A stretch of 64,000 bases of DNA from a virus, in the IMG/VR virus record IMGVR_UViG_3300047172_000080, positions 1 through 64,000 of that record; one strand, given 5' to 3'. A model generated the notes under the pieces. The model was not told the origin of the DNA. It did not search any database and saw only the letters and a program-made list of their open reading frames with translations. This document shows, in pieces, positions 16,919-24,585 of the stretch; the stretch's first letter is position 1; each line of letters begins with the position of its first letter. Both the position numbers and the translations under genes were made by a program.

Positions 16919-17338
16919 TTATTTCTTGTTGTACTCTTCAAACTCTCCACTGCTAGTAGTATAGAACATTTTTTTAAAACCAACCTGTTCTAACAACGAC
17001 TGACACCCTTTACAGGGATAACTATTATTTATTTTCTGATTTCTATCTATTCTAATATTTACAAATGTGATATCTGTACAATCATCTTTACCATACTTAA
17101 TACAACCTTGTAGTTCAGAATGGGACCCTACAGTATGACCTATATGTTCATTTTGTCTATTAGAATAATTGTATTTTAAATTTTTAGCATTAGTCTTTGA
17201 ATCATTGATTCCTATACTCAATATTTTACTTTTTTTAATTAAAAAAGTTACATGATGATTTCTAATATCATCTCTATTTCTTGGTGCTAATGCTCTGGCT
17301 ATTTCTATTAATCTGTTAAATTTCGAGGAGCCTATCAT
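16919..17338 (-). CDS. Cytidine deaminase-fold zinc protein
   Basis: The 139-residue protein contains the two zinc-binding signatures of the cytidine deaminase-like fold: HSELQGC near residue 72 (the H-x-E motif) and PCKGC near residue 108 (P-C-x-x-C). The spacing of about 36 residues fits the family. The substrate (dCMP, cytidine, tRNA or a modified base) cannot be told from sequence. The N-terminal half (FLIKKSKILSIGINDSKTN) supplies the first strands. Phage deaminases usually alter nucleotide pools. A start six codons later is also possible. Confidence 0.7.
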   Translation of the reverse strand: MIGSSKFNRLIEIARALAPRNRDDIRNHHVTFLIKKSKILSIGINDSKTNAKNLKYNYSNRQNEHIGHTVGSHSELQGCIKYGKDDCTDITFVNIRIDRNQKINNSYPCKGCQSLLEQVGFKKMFYTTSSGEFEEYNKK

Positions 17339-17375
17339 TGTTTAAAAATATTTCTGAAGAAAATTTTCTATTTCT

Positions 17376-17439
17376 AATGTTACAATTAAGGTTGATCGAG
17401 TGTATATTAACCCTGTTGATCAACCTTAATTGTAACATT
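17376..17439. repeat. 22-bp perfect inverted repeat with 20-nt loop
   Basis: Bases 17376-17397 are the exact reverse complement of 17418-17439, separated by 20 bases. On the minus strand the first arm encountered lies in the last codons of the 48-residue gene (DNVTIKVDQ) and the second lies just past its stop codon. The transcript would end in a long stem-loop. No T-run follows, so a classical rho-independent terminator is not indicated; it may be a stability or processing element, or a local inverted duplication. Confidence 0.85.
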
Positions 17440-17553
17440 ATCTATCATAGAATCTGAATTAATGTGTATATTTTCTATAAAAGGAGCAGACTCATCAACA
17501 CCTGCATCTTTAATTAATGAACACCATAATTCCATTGTTTCTGAAACAGTCAT
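17407..17553 (-). CDS. Small hypothetical acidic protein (48 aa)
   Basis: ATG at 17553 overlaps the upstream gene's TGA as ATGA, and the frame ends at TAA 17407. The product (MTVSETMELWCSLIKDAGVD...) is acidic. Its last codons form one arm of the 22-bp inverted repeat. Coupling supports its reality; function unknown. Confidence 0.55.
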   Translation of the reverse strand: MTVSETMELWCSLIKDAGVDESAPFIENIHINSDSMIDNVTIKVDQQG

Positions 17554-18110
17554 ATTTCTAAACTCCTGTCATTTTTAATAAAGGCGTCTCTTTGAGTAGT
17601 ATCTACCTTAACTTTTTCTTTAACTCTACGTTCTACTGTAGAAACAACTGTTCTTTCGGAGCCTGGAATTGCTAAATCTACACCAACCCTATATCCTACC
17701 GTACCATCTGGATTAACAGACATAAGATTACCATTCGAATCAATAAGGGCATTTCCTCTTTGGCTTACTAAAACAGTATTATTAGGAGGTGAATTTGTTG
17801 TTACTCTAAATACCGTTGTCATATTACTTATACTATTATCCAAATCTCTAGCCATCTCATTAACAAACATATCTCTAATTGTAGATCTAACATCAATATT
17901 TTGAGTCAGTGTAGCTGCTGTTAATCGTTCATCATTAATAGCTATTTTTTCTTGATTTGAAAATTGAGTATCTGCATAAGCTATTAAATCAGGAAACAAC
18001 GAGCCTATTGTAGGGTTAATTAAGAATTCCCTTAAGACAGCCTTAGGGACATGCATTAACTTAATACCTTTAAACTTACCTAAAGGACATTTATCATTAC
18101 CTCTTAACAT
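17550..18110 (-). CDS. Hypothetical protein with DUF3820-like N-terminus
   Basis: The first 50 residues (CPLGKFKGIKLMHVPKAVLREFL) resemble the short DUF3820-type motif G-K-[FY]-K-G followed by a VP..YL helix, found in several phage and bacterial proteins. The rest of the 186 residues is beta-rich with an SVNPDGTVGYRVGVDL segment and a basic C-terminal region. The N-terminal resemblance is weak, so the function remains unassigned. Confidence 0.5.
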   Translation of the reverse strand: MLRGNDKCPLGKFKGIKLMHVPKAVLREFLINPTIGSLFPDLIAYADTQFSNQEKIAINDERLTAATLTQNIDVRSTIRDMFVNEMARDLDNSISNMTTVFRVTTNSPPNNTVLVSQRGNALIDSNGNLMSVNPDGTVGYRVGVDLAIPGSERTVVSTVERRVKEKVKVDTTQRDAFIKNDRSLEI

Positions 18111-18145
18111 AGGAGAACCATACCTCCTTCTAGAGGATTTTCAAA

Positions 18146-19174
18146 CTAAATATGATTTATACCTGATAGTTCAAAAAATAAAGGTAAGTCAGAATTAGGC
18201 ATAGTAGGAAGCACATCCCTTAATTCATTCGAATCTTGAGGATCTATATCTGCACCAAATGCCTGCTTATAAATATCGGTAGAAACTTTTTGAAGATCTT
18301 GCATCTTATAATAGTTTTCGCCTAGCTTAACTACATCTAAAACTTCTGCTACTTTCTCTACACTCATACTAAAAATCTGGTCTACAGGATCACCTAGAAC
18401 AGAATATTTATTATAATTATCATAGCAACCAGCCATTTTTTCCATATCATGACAAGCTGAAGCTATCTTCATAAAGTCATTGATATCATCAAGGCCATCT
18501 ACTTGCTCAGAAAGGGCCACGTAAGCGGTTTTAAACTCGGGATTAGGGTTATGCTTACTTCTACGAATAAGCTCTGTCTTAACGTGTTCTGGATGAGCAT
18601 AAAACATACCTGCATACTTACAGACTAGATCAGGTAGTTCATCCACACCTAAATCAGTAGCATGTTTAACAAAGTTTTCGCAAATTTCTTGACGCCACTG
18701 AAAAGGAATCTTACGGTAATTTTGAATATATTGTTCAGAAGCGAGTTTTAAATCCGAGGCAGTTTTAAACGGAAAAAGTTGCATCCCATCTCTTTCAAAT
18801 ACAACTTTTTCTGTATAATCCGCTGCTTCTTTTTTAAGTAATGATTCTTTATAGTTTTTTAAATCTTCAGTAATTTCAAATAACTCAGCAGCTTTTTGTA
18901 AACGATTTTCGACTTCTGCAGTATAAGTTTTATTGTATCTTTCTTCTAATGCTGCTTTTTTGTTAATAAAGTGTACATAACTTAGATAAGTACTTTCCTT
19001 TGTATTCTTTGGAAAAGCCTTATTATAGACATCGGCAAAAGCTTCCTTAGGTAAACCACTTAAATCTTTAAGTTCTGCTTCTTGAATATAATCGGGAACA
19101 TGTTCAGCCTTTTTTAAAAATCTATGGAGTTCTCTAAAGGAATAATCTGAAGTCTGATCAAAAGAAATTTTCAT
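18146..19174 (-). CDS. Hypothetical helical protein
   Basis: A 342-residue, almost wholly alpha-helical acidic protein (MKISFDQTSDYSFRELHRFL...). No family is recognised. It is divergently transcribed from the plus-strand gene at 19212 with only 37 bases between the starts. A structural or chaperone role would fit but is only a guess. Confidence 0.6.
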   Translation of the reverse strand: MKISFDQTSDYSFRELHRFLKKAEHVPDYIQEAELKDLSGLPKEAFADVYNKAFPKNTKESTYLSYVHFINKKAALEERYNKTYTAEVENRLQKAAELFEITEDLKNYKESLLKKEAADYTEKVVFERDGMQLFPFKTASDLKLASEQYIQNYRKIPFQWRQEICENFVKHATDLGVDELPDLVCKYAGMFYAHPEHVKTELIRRSKHNPNPEFKTAYVALSEQVDGLDDINDFMKIASACHDMEKMAGCYDNYNKYSVLGDPVDQIFSMSVEKVAEVLDVVKLGENYYKMQDLQKVSTDIYKQAFGADIDPQDSNELRDVLPTMPNSDLPLFFELSGINHI

Positions 19175-19211
19175 TTGTATTTATTAATGCCTGAAGTACA
19201 TTTACTACTCC

Positions 19212-20510
19212 ATGTCTACCAATTTATCGAATTTTAACAGTAAAGTCAATCTAGCAAAAGTGGTTAAACAGTTTCCTGAATACAATGACTGGTTACTTCA
19301 AGAAGTTAAACCTTATGGTGAATTTGTAAGTAACGCTGATTTTAGTTCGGTTTGTAATATCTTTGATATTTGGATAGATAAAGATAAAAATCAATTATTA
19401 TCATCAGAAATCGTGTTTGAGGATATTACAACTAAATATCCACATTTATTAAAAGATCCTGTTATTTTTAACAATTATAAGCAAAAAACTATTGGTGAAG
19501 CTGAGCGAATGGAAAAGCTTTGGAGAAGTGTAGTTGAACATAGCCAAACTGAATTAAACTCAAAACTGTACCCTATTAATGAAAGTGGAGGTAAAATCAG
19601 TTTAGGTAAGTACTTTACTTACAGTGGTTATCCTGGAGTAGTAGAAAATAAATTCGGGCATATATCTGAAAATACTAGAAACCTATTTAATACCATGCAG
19701 AAATCATGGTTAAAGCTTCATGGTTTTAGTAAACCTATTATTGTACCTTACTATTATACTCCTAAACATATTTCTTATATTGAAGTATTTGATGCCTTGG
19801 ATGAATCAACGTGGGAAAATAGACGAATACTATATAGAAATGAGTATGCAGGATTTGCTGGTACAAGAGGGCATATTTTACCGGACTTTAAAGCCTTAAT
19901 GAATAGGCAAGGATGTTTATGGAATTACACTTTAGACTACTGGAATAAGACAGTTGTAACCATAGATGAAGATTGTCCTATTTGGGTACTTTTACATATT
20001 TATAAAACAGCAAAGCTTACAAAGTTTGCAATTGATCCGCTGGATATAATTAAAGATAAAAATCTAGGTAGTTTAGTAGAACCTTATTTAAAAGATCTAT
20101 CGAAAGAACAAGTTAGAGTTTTACAAGAGAAACTTGAATATACCGATTTATTAGATAAATGGAAAAACATTAAAAGTACCAGTTACGCAGTAGGTGACAT
20201 TACGTACTTTAAACGCCCAGAAGGTTACTTCTATATTTATAAAGGCAAAGAATTTCAACTGACTAATTTTAGTATTACTTTAGTTGATCGAATAAAAAAA
20301 GATGATAAGCCTTTTTATATATTAGATATAATTCAAGGCGATAAAACAATTACATTTGAAATTCCTCAAACTAAATTTAATTCCAGGTTAGGACTTATTA
20401 ATCATTTAAGAGAATTATTTTATGATTGTGATTTAGAGCCTCCAAAAATTTATCAACCTAGTGGAGAGCATAAATTAATGAACTTCATCTTTGATTATTT
20501 TGATAGCTAA
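19212..20510 (+). CDS. Hypothetical protein of unknown function (432 aa)
   Basis: This 432-residue protein is one of two plus-strand genes. The second half (GDITYFKRPEGYFYIYKG, then FYILDIIQGDKTITFEIP and GLINHLRELFYDCD) has a faint likeness to the domain preceding the ATPase in DUF927-type primase-helicases, but no P-loop is present. If that likeness is real, the ATPase half is absent. It is not a recognisable portal protein. It runs into the region holding the minus-strand noncoding RNA, so the two transcripts converge. Confidence 0.6.
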   Translation: MSTNLSNFNSKVNLAKVVKQFPEYNDWLLQEVKPYGEFVSNADFSSVCNIFDIWIDKDKNQLLSSEIVFEDITTKYPHLLKDPVIFNNYKQKTIGEAERMEKLWRSVVEHSQTELNSKLYPINESGGKISLGKYFTYSGYPGVVENKFGHISENTRNLFNTMQKSWLKLHGFSKPIIVPYYYTPKHISYIEVFDALDESTWENRRILYRNEYAGFAGTRGHILPDFKALMNRQGCLWNYTLDYWNKTVVTIDEDCPIWVLLHIYKTAKLTKFAIDPLDIIKDKNLGSLVEPYLKDLSKEQVRVLQEKLEYTDLLDKWKNIKSTSYAVGDITYFKRPEGYFYIYKGKEFQLTNFSITLVDRIKKDDKPFYILDIIQGDKTITFEIPQTKFNSRLGLINHLRELFYDCDLEPPKIYQPSGEHKLMNFIFDYFDS

Positions 20511-20566
20511 ACGAAAGAGGAGTTGGGGCTACTGCTCCTTGCAATAAAATTAATACCTAAGGAAGT

Positions 20567-20589
20567 GGATAGGAGTGACCCTCCTATCC
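20567..20589. terminator. 9-bp hairpin between convergent transcripts
   Basis: GGATAGGAG and CTCCTATCC form a perfect 9-bp stem with a five-base loop about 55 bases after the plus-strand gene's stop. Neither side has a T-run, so termination is only plausible, perhaps bidirectional or as a 3'-end stabiliser. Confidence 0.4.
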
Positions 20590-20598
20590 AAGAAACCC

Positions 20599-20784
20599 TT
20601 ACTTCCCCTTCCGTGCTTCCAACTCTAAAGATCTTCTTCTTGCCGAATTATGCCAAAATCTTCTTGTTTCTGGTGAAGCATGTTCTTAACCTTCACCTTC
20701 TTTAAGTAATGCTATAATTTGTTCATTACTTTCCGCTGCTAAGATCCTCTGACGTAGGCCAATCTTCGTTGGTGTTGTCTTCAT
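20599..20784 (-). pseudogene. Small gene with an in-frame TAA stop (codon 33)
   Basis: Starting at ATG 20784 the frame reads MKTTPTKIGLRQRILAAESN..., ending in EGEG, then TAA at 20688-20686, and continues in the same frame EHASPETRRFWHNSARRRSL... to a second TAA at 20599. The two halves look like one small basic protein of about 60 residues; the downstream part has the common ASPxTRRxW pattern. Either the gene is inactivated by a nonsense mutation, or the stop is read through, or two short peptides are made. Other genes here use TAA as an ordinary stop, so reassignment is unlikely. Confidence 0.45.
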
Positions 20785-20885
20785 ATGGATTTAGGGGTTT
20801 ACACTTTCTTGTTATATGGGGTTACTATCACTTTTAACTGTCTGTCTTCTTTATGTGTGTGAGAGGGCAGATTAGTTAAATTGTC

Positions 20886-20942
20886 AAAAAAAAAGCGTTT
20901 TTTATCCAGTATATAGGTTTGATATCCCCCCTACATACTGGA
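20886..20942 (-). terminator. Strong terminator of the giant noncoding RNA
   Basis: On the minus strand TCCAGTAT...TAGG pairs with CCTA...ATACTGGA (20942-20930 with 20917-20905, one bulged base). It is followed after ten bases by nine consecutive T (20894-20886). This is the best intrinsic terminator in the 20.5-22.4 kb region and fixes the strand of the transcript. Confidence 0.7.
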
Positions 20943-21437
20943 CTTTCTCTTGTGAGAGACATGTAGAAAGAGTACACTTCACAAAGTCGTGTAACTTATA
21001 CTTCCTACCATGACTAATCGATGTGCATTAGCCATTTTCAGAGGGAACGTGCGTCATCACCGCATAACCTCTTATTGTTTGAATCTCCGTAGATTCCGCT
21101 CTATGCCTATTACGCTATTTATACTCGCATAGACGAGTTGGAAGAGTAGGTGCTTGCTACTATTGTTGTGATTTTCACAAACACCTACTCACTCCCGCAA
21201 TCAACTAACTGGCAAATAAAACCGAGAAAAAAATAAATGTTATTGGTTACATTGGTTTCAAACTACCTCCTGGAGTCAGGATGTTATGTTAAGCATCCTT
21301 AAATGGGGAAAAATGCAACGTGCTGTATCTTGGGGATACAACACGCTTAGTAGTATAGACCTGCATTGTCAGTCGTTTAGACGGCCAACCGCACGATCTT
21401 GGAACTTCTTCCATTTCTAGAAATTATTATTTATTCG

Positions 21438-21482
21438 CCCTTGCATGTGAGGAGAGTTTACTTAACTTCTCACATGCAAGGG
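21438..21482. repeat. 14-bp hairpin inside the noncoding RNA
   Basis: CCCTTGCATGTGAG at 21438-21451 pairs perfectly with CTCACATGCAAGGG at 21469-21482 around a 17-base loop. It is the most stable simple hairpin in the noncoding region. On the minus strand it is followed by an A/T-rich stretch without a T-run, so I read it as RNA architecture rather than a terminator. Confidence 0.75.
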
Positions 21483-21981
21483 TTTTCAGGGTTTCCAATT
21501 TCCCTAGCTTATTTTCTACTGCCCATAGAGATAACAAGCAAATTCATATGGGCGCTTCACGACTACTTGGTACTTTAATATTCAACCGTGAATATTGAAT
21601 ATAAAGGTTTTTGATGTGGAGATCTCTAACTCCAGGAAAAATCAACGCATTAGGAGAGCATCGAGTTTCTGTAAACTCTGTACTCAAAACTGAATTACTT
21701 TTTCAAGGTAGTCCTTCCTATTAGGACAATATATATATATATATAATTACTTACTGCTTGAAAAGCTAGACAATTCCCCCGCTAATTCAGTATTTATGTG
21801 GCTCTATAAGATTTACTTTAATTCAGTAAAGCAGCCGCTTATAGCATAAACATGTTTTTAGGTTCATGTCGTAAGTGAAGAGAATTTACCCCTCCTATCA
21901 GGCAATGATAAAGTTCTAAATGCTGCTGGTCCAGGTAACCCTTGGATTACTGCCGTAATTGCCAAACTCGTGTCCTACCAC

Positions 21982-22209
21982 GGCGATGCGTCTAGATCAG
22001 CTATAATACACCATCAAGAAAACAGAAGTTCTCCATCTATTGATATACTATATTTGCCATGCCGATCAAAATTATAGATTGAAGTCCACTTGTTCACACA
22101 ACGCATCGCCTAAGCTCAAGCTATAGAAAAGCTCTTTTCGTAACTATTACTAGAATACGATTCGCCCAACAGCATTCATGGCATCGGTTCAACAAGTGGA
22201 CTTCAATCT
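21982..22209. repeat. Two crossing inverted repeats (potential pseudoknot)
   Basis: AGATTGAAGTCCACTTGTT at 22076-22094 is the exact reverse complement of 22191-22209 (19 bp). GGCGATGCGT at 21982-21991 is the exact reverse complement of 22101-22110 (10 bp), which lies within the loop of the first pair. The arms interleave, so both helices together would make a large pseudoknot; otherwise they are alternatives. Confidence 0.75.
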
Positions 22210-22404
22210 ACATAATTTATATAAGGGAAATCTTTTCTGACATCTACTTGATGTATGTTTGAATGTGGTTGTGTGAAAATCTCTCAATTTGTGGAGCACA
22301 TTCAGCTTTAAAAGAACGAGTATTTGACCCTACATCTAGGTACATTTTAGCACAAGTAGATGCCAGAAAAGTGAAACAGAAACTAACAGCTTCCATTACT
22401 TATT

Positions 22405-22413
22405 ATTATACCA
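22405..22413 (-). promoter_or_regulatory. Extended -10 promoter driving the noncoding RNA
   Basis: The minus strand reads TTGGTATAATAATAAG, with TATAAT at 22410-22405 and the extended TGG just upstream. A double CCCCTCCCC-like tract lies about 27 bases further upstream (around 22431-22445). The same arrangement recurs at four other intergenic sites. Confidence 0.65.
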
Positions 22414-22445
22414 AATATATACTGTTTATTCGGGGAGGGGAGGGG

Positions 22446-23153
22446 TTAATACCCATTATACCCCCCATAAGCACAATTATCTTGTCCATTATTGCCTTGG
22501 ACAGTATTAAAGGGGCGGGGGTATGAATTAGGAACATTACTGCGCTTATTAGCTGCCCCTGTTTCAATAGAATCGGGATTAGGACTAAAAGCAGCGTATT
22601 CAATATTAAAATATGACTTACCGAGAATTGAAGTTCTAGGTTTAATGCTAATAGCTTGATTTACCAAGCCTACAGCCCACACATCTAACTCATAAGTACC
22701 TTCTAACAAGGTTCCTGTTACTGAATTAGGAATAAAAATGACATAATGGTTACAATCTTTAGAATCTGTGTAGATACCGTTGTTTAATATACCTGCCCAA
22801 GTATAGGTGATAAGATATTGAGAAGCTTTAACAATTACATTCAATGTGTACTTGGTTAAATCTATAGGCTTTCCATCTAAATATAGAAATGCGTCATAAA
22901 TAACATCTTCTCCCTGATACCATACAGCAGAAGCATGATCTGAGCCAATAAAGTTAGAGCCTGGAATTCCTAAAGTATTTAAATCAGATTGTGGAATATT
23001 AGGATTATTAACTCTAGGAATAAGTTTAGAAGTTATTGGTATACAATTATCAAGTGGAATAGAACCTGAAGTAGGAGGGCAAGGATTACTACCTAGTTCA
23101 AAAGTAGTAGGTTGTGCAATGTCTACTTCATAGTAAGGGGGAGTTACAGGCAT
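22446..23153 (-). CDS. Probable virion-associated protein
   Basis: The 235-residue protein is rich in Asn, Pro, Thr and Tyr with beta-strand periodicity. Its central segment (DVIYDAFLYLDGKPIDLTKY, then LLEGTYELDVWAVG) resembles immunoglobulin-like tail or fibre domains. The C-terminus is Gly/Tyr/Asn-rich and ends CAYGGYNGY. It lies at the downstream end of the tail-tip gene cluster. The function is inferred from composition and position only. Confidence 0.5.
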   Translation of the reverse strand: MPVTPPYYEVDIAQPTTFELGSNPCPPTSGSIPLDNCIPITSKLIPRVNNPNIPQSDLNTLGIPGSNFIGSDHASAVWYQGEDVIYDAFLYLDGKPIDLTKYTLNVIVKASQYLITYTWAGILNNGIYTDSKDCNHYVIFIPNSVTGTLLEGTYELDVWAVGLVNQAISIKPRTSILGKSYFNIEYAAFSPNPDSIETGAANKRSNVPNSYPRPFNTVQGNNGQDNCAYGGYNGY

Positions 23154-23461
23154 GTTTGTTCTAATTTTTTTGTATTTATATTTTTTCTATAATAACACAA
23201 TTTATCAATTCCAAGTATACTTTTCATTTTAAGAAAATCTTCAGGGGTTAAGCTGTTTAAAGCATTTTCCATTTGAGGGCGTAATTGAGCATAAGGGTTA
23301 ACCTTATTTCCACCACATGTTTTGCACCCACCTTTAGAAGGAGTTGTTACTTGTTTAGATAGAACGTTTAATGAATTAAAGGCAGGTATGGTTAATAAGG
23401 CAGGCTTACTATTAAGTAGATGTGAAATTTGACTTGCAGATGTTATAACCAGAGTTTGCAT
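23144..23461 (-). CDS. Hypothetical protein with a CxxC knuckle
   Basis: I use ATG at 23461 (MQTLVITSASQISHLLNSKP), not the TTG two codons earlier. The 105-residue protein contains GGCKTCGG and two more cysteines near the C-terminus (LCYYRK, TCL), which could bind zinc. It overlaps the next gene by 10 bases. Function unknown; probably virion-related by position. Confidence 0.5.
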   Translation of the reverse strand: MQTLVITSASQISHLLNSKPALLTIPAFNSLNVLSKQVTTPSKGGCKTCGGNKVNPYAQLRPQMENALNSLTPEDFLKMKSILGIDKLCYYRKNINTKKLEQTCL

Positions 23462-23484
23462 ACTCAAAATATAACACCTAAATA

Positions 23485-23510
23485 GTAAAAAACAAAATCC
23501 TTATTTTGTT
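23485..23510 (-). terminator. Intrinsic terminator downstream of the G+C-rich gene
   Basis: On the minus strand AACAAAAT, loop AAGG, ATTTTGTT forms an 8-bp hairpin directly followed by a run of six T. It insulates the 23562-24047 gene from the genes downstream. Confidence 0.6.
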
Positions 23511-23513
23511 TCC

Positions 23514-23545
23514 AATAGGGCTATGGATAGAACCATAGCCCTATT
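23514..23545. terminator. 13-bp hairpin after the G+C-rich gene
   Basis: AATAGGGCTATGG pairs perfectly with CCATAGCCCTATT around six bases. It lies 17 bases after the stop codon of the 161-residue gene and just upstream (in transcription order) of the T-run terminator, so it may be a primary terminator or 3'-end protector. Confidence 0.6.
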
Positions 23546-23561
23546 TATTTAATGCCTACCT

Positions 23562-24047
23562 TTAGGCACCAGCCGTAGCTTCAACCGGAGGCTGTTCCTG
23601 GCGGTTGGGGCGATTCATCGGAACACGGAGTTCCTTGCCCAACGGAGCGTGCGGGGTTTCGTTGGTTTTACTGGGAATCACCGAATCCTCGTGGACCTGC
23701 TGAATTTGTCCACGGAGTTCCTGATTCTTTTCAGCCAACTCTTCCGCCGCAGAGGCGATCTTCCCGGCTTCCCGTTTGATCACTTCTTCCGAACGCTGAA
23801 TTTGAACCTCAGGTTGGACCGTCATGGACGGCTTCCTGAAGTTGCTCAGCACGGCGGCGAACTTCTGTTTCATGGTGAACATGGCCTGTTTCGCGGTATG
23901 AACCACGACAGCCCCATAGTATTGGAACCCAAGGGTTCCCGCGACACCGATTCCAACACATCCTGCCGCCGCAAGACAAGCAACCGGCTTGCTCATGACG
24001 ACATTGCGATTGGTTCCGATCTCAACGTTGATTGTAGGAGTGTCCAT
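23562..24047 (-). CDS. G+C-rich membrane/coiled-coil protein of foreign composition
   Basis: The 161-residue protein has a hydrophobic segment at about residues 22-46 (VACLAAAGCVGIGVAGTLGF), then a charged coiled coil (REAGKIASAAEELAEKNQEL) and a Pro-rich tail. Its base composition and codon choice (GCC, CGG, CTG-type) are strikingly G+C-rich against the AT-rich surroundings. It has its own promoter and hairpin terminators. I recognise no family. It looks like a recently acquired or host-derived gene placed in a private transcription unit. Confidence 0.7.
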   Translation of the reverse strand: MDTPTINVEIGTNRNVVMSKPVACLAAAGCVGIGVAGTLGFQYYGAVVVHTAKQAMFTMKQKFAAVLSNFRKPSMTVQPEVQIQRSEEVIKREAGKIASAAEELAEKNQELRGQIQQVHEDSVIPSKTNETPHAPLGKELRVPMNRPNRQEQPPVEATAGA

Positions 24048-24122
24048 AGTTTTCTTTCTTTTCTTTCTGGTTTATTTGTTAGTTATAACAAGCCCACATT
24101 TTAAGTGAACTTTCGTTAAATT

Positions 24123-24131
24123 ATTATACCA
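24123..24131 (-). promoter_or_regulatory. Extended -10 promoter for the G+C-rich gene
   Basis: The minus strand reads AACTGGTATAATAATT with TATAAT at 24128-24123, giving a leader of about 70 bases before ATG 24047. A C-rich tract (CCCCCTCCCC) lies about 30 bases upstream. It belongs to the recurrent promoter set. Confidence 0.65.
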
Positions 24132-24172
24132 GTTATAACCCTTAATTTTGTACGGGGGTAGGGGAGGGGGCT

Positions 24173-24197
24173 AAAAAAGAGGAATGGAACCTCTTTT
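24173..24197 (-). terminator. Intrinsic terminator after the zinc-ribbon gene
   Basis: On the minus strand AAAAGAGG, a short loop, then CCTCTTTTTT forms a stem whose 3' arm merges into a T-run. It starts four bases after the stop at 24201. Confidence 0.7.
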
Positions 24198-24200
24198 AAA

Positions 24201-24497
24201 CTATCCTCCTTCGTTTTGCAGCCCTTTATTATACTGTGCCAATTTCTGAGCATAGTAATTATAAGCTATACCTTCACATTGAATACGAATCTCCGAACAA
24301 GGAGTTTCAACATGGTGTTGTGTGTAACATAAAGGGCATTTTGGAGGCTTAGGACAATACCTCTCGATAGCCTCCTGTAGCATATTAATAGCTCCTGCTA
24401 CTTCATCAGGAAGAGGGCCGTCTTTCCAACTATCTGACCCTGTTACTAATGTAGCATCATAAAGCTTATCAATATACTCACCTTTAGTATTATTCAT
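24201..24497 (-). CDS. Small zinc-ribbon protein
   Basis: The 98-residue protein has a CPLCYTQHHVETPC segment, giving a C-x2-C pair and further Cys/His residues (TPCSE, IQCEG) that could complete a zinc site. The flanks are helical. It has a private transcription unit: a promoter at 24543-24551 and a terminator right after its stop, suggesting high or independent expression. Function unknown. Confidence 0.6.
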   Translation of the reverse strand: MNNTKGEYIDKLYDATLVTGSDSWKDGPLPDEVAGAINMLQEAIERYCPKPPKCPLCYTQHHVETPCSEIRIQCEGIAYNYYAQKLAQYNKGLQNEGG

Positions 24498-24542
24498 TAA
24501 TAACCTTTTTTAAAGCAATACGTAATTGTATTACCTTTAATT

Positions 24543-24551
24543 ATTATACCA
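24543..24551 (-). promoter_or_regulatory. Extended -10 promoter for the zinc-ribbon gene
   Basis: The minus strand reads AATTGGTATAATAATTAAAGG with TATAAT at 24548-24543 and a CCCCTCCCC tract about 30 bases upstream. The expected leader is about 40 bases before ATG 24497. Confidence 0.65.
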
Positions 24552-24585
24552 ATTTATAGGTATATTTAACCCAAGGGGAGGGGTG

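Larger units (their letters stand above)
20886..22398 (-). ncRNA. Candidate giant structured noncoding RNA (about 1.5 kb)
   Basis: No gene-sized reading frame exists on either strand here. A promoter of the recurrent TGGTATAAT type sits at 22405-22413 and a hairpin/T9 terminator ends the region, giving a minus-strand transcript of about 1,510 nt. It is packed with long helices: a 14-bp hairpin (21438-21482), a 9-bp plus 5-bp hairpin (21144-21190), an interrupted 10-bp hairpin (21319-21345), an 8-bp hairpin (21577-21596), and a crossing 10-bp and 19-bp pair (21982-22209). Large phages are known to carry such RNAs (GOLLD, ROOL and similar), but I cannot match this one to a class, and it could contain more than one RNA. 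Confidence 0.65.

Noticed and set aside
19212-20510. Portal protein at 19212-20510
   Set aside because: Plus-strand proximity to terminase is suggestive, but length and pattern do not match any portal family I know.
21731-21745. AT dinucleotide tract inside the noncoding region as a CRISPR or VNTR array
   Set aside because: It is a single short simple repeat with no spacer-repeat structure.
20886-22398. tRNA genes, RNase P, tmRNA or a group II intron within the noncoding region
   Set aside because: I found no T-arm plus acceptor combination, no domain V-like hairpin and none of the conserved RNase P or tmRNA sequence blocks by eye.
22263-22526. 87-codon plus-strand frame next to the ncRNA promoter
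   Set aside because: It overlaps the ncRNA 5' end and the end of a minus-strand gene, and has no ribosome-binding site or recognisable composition.
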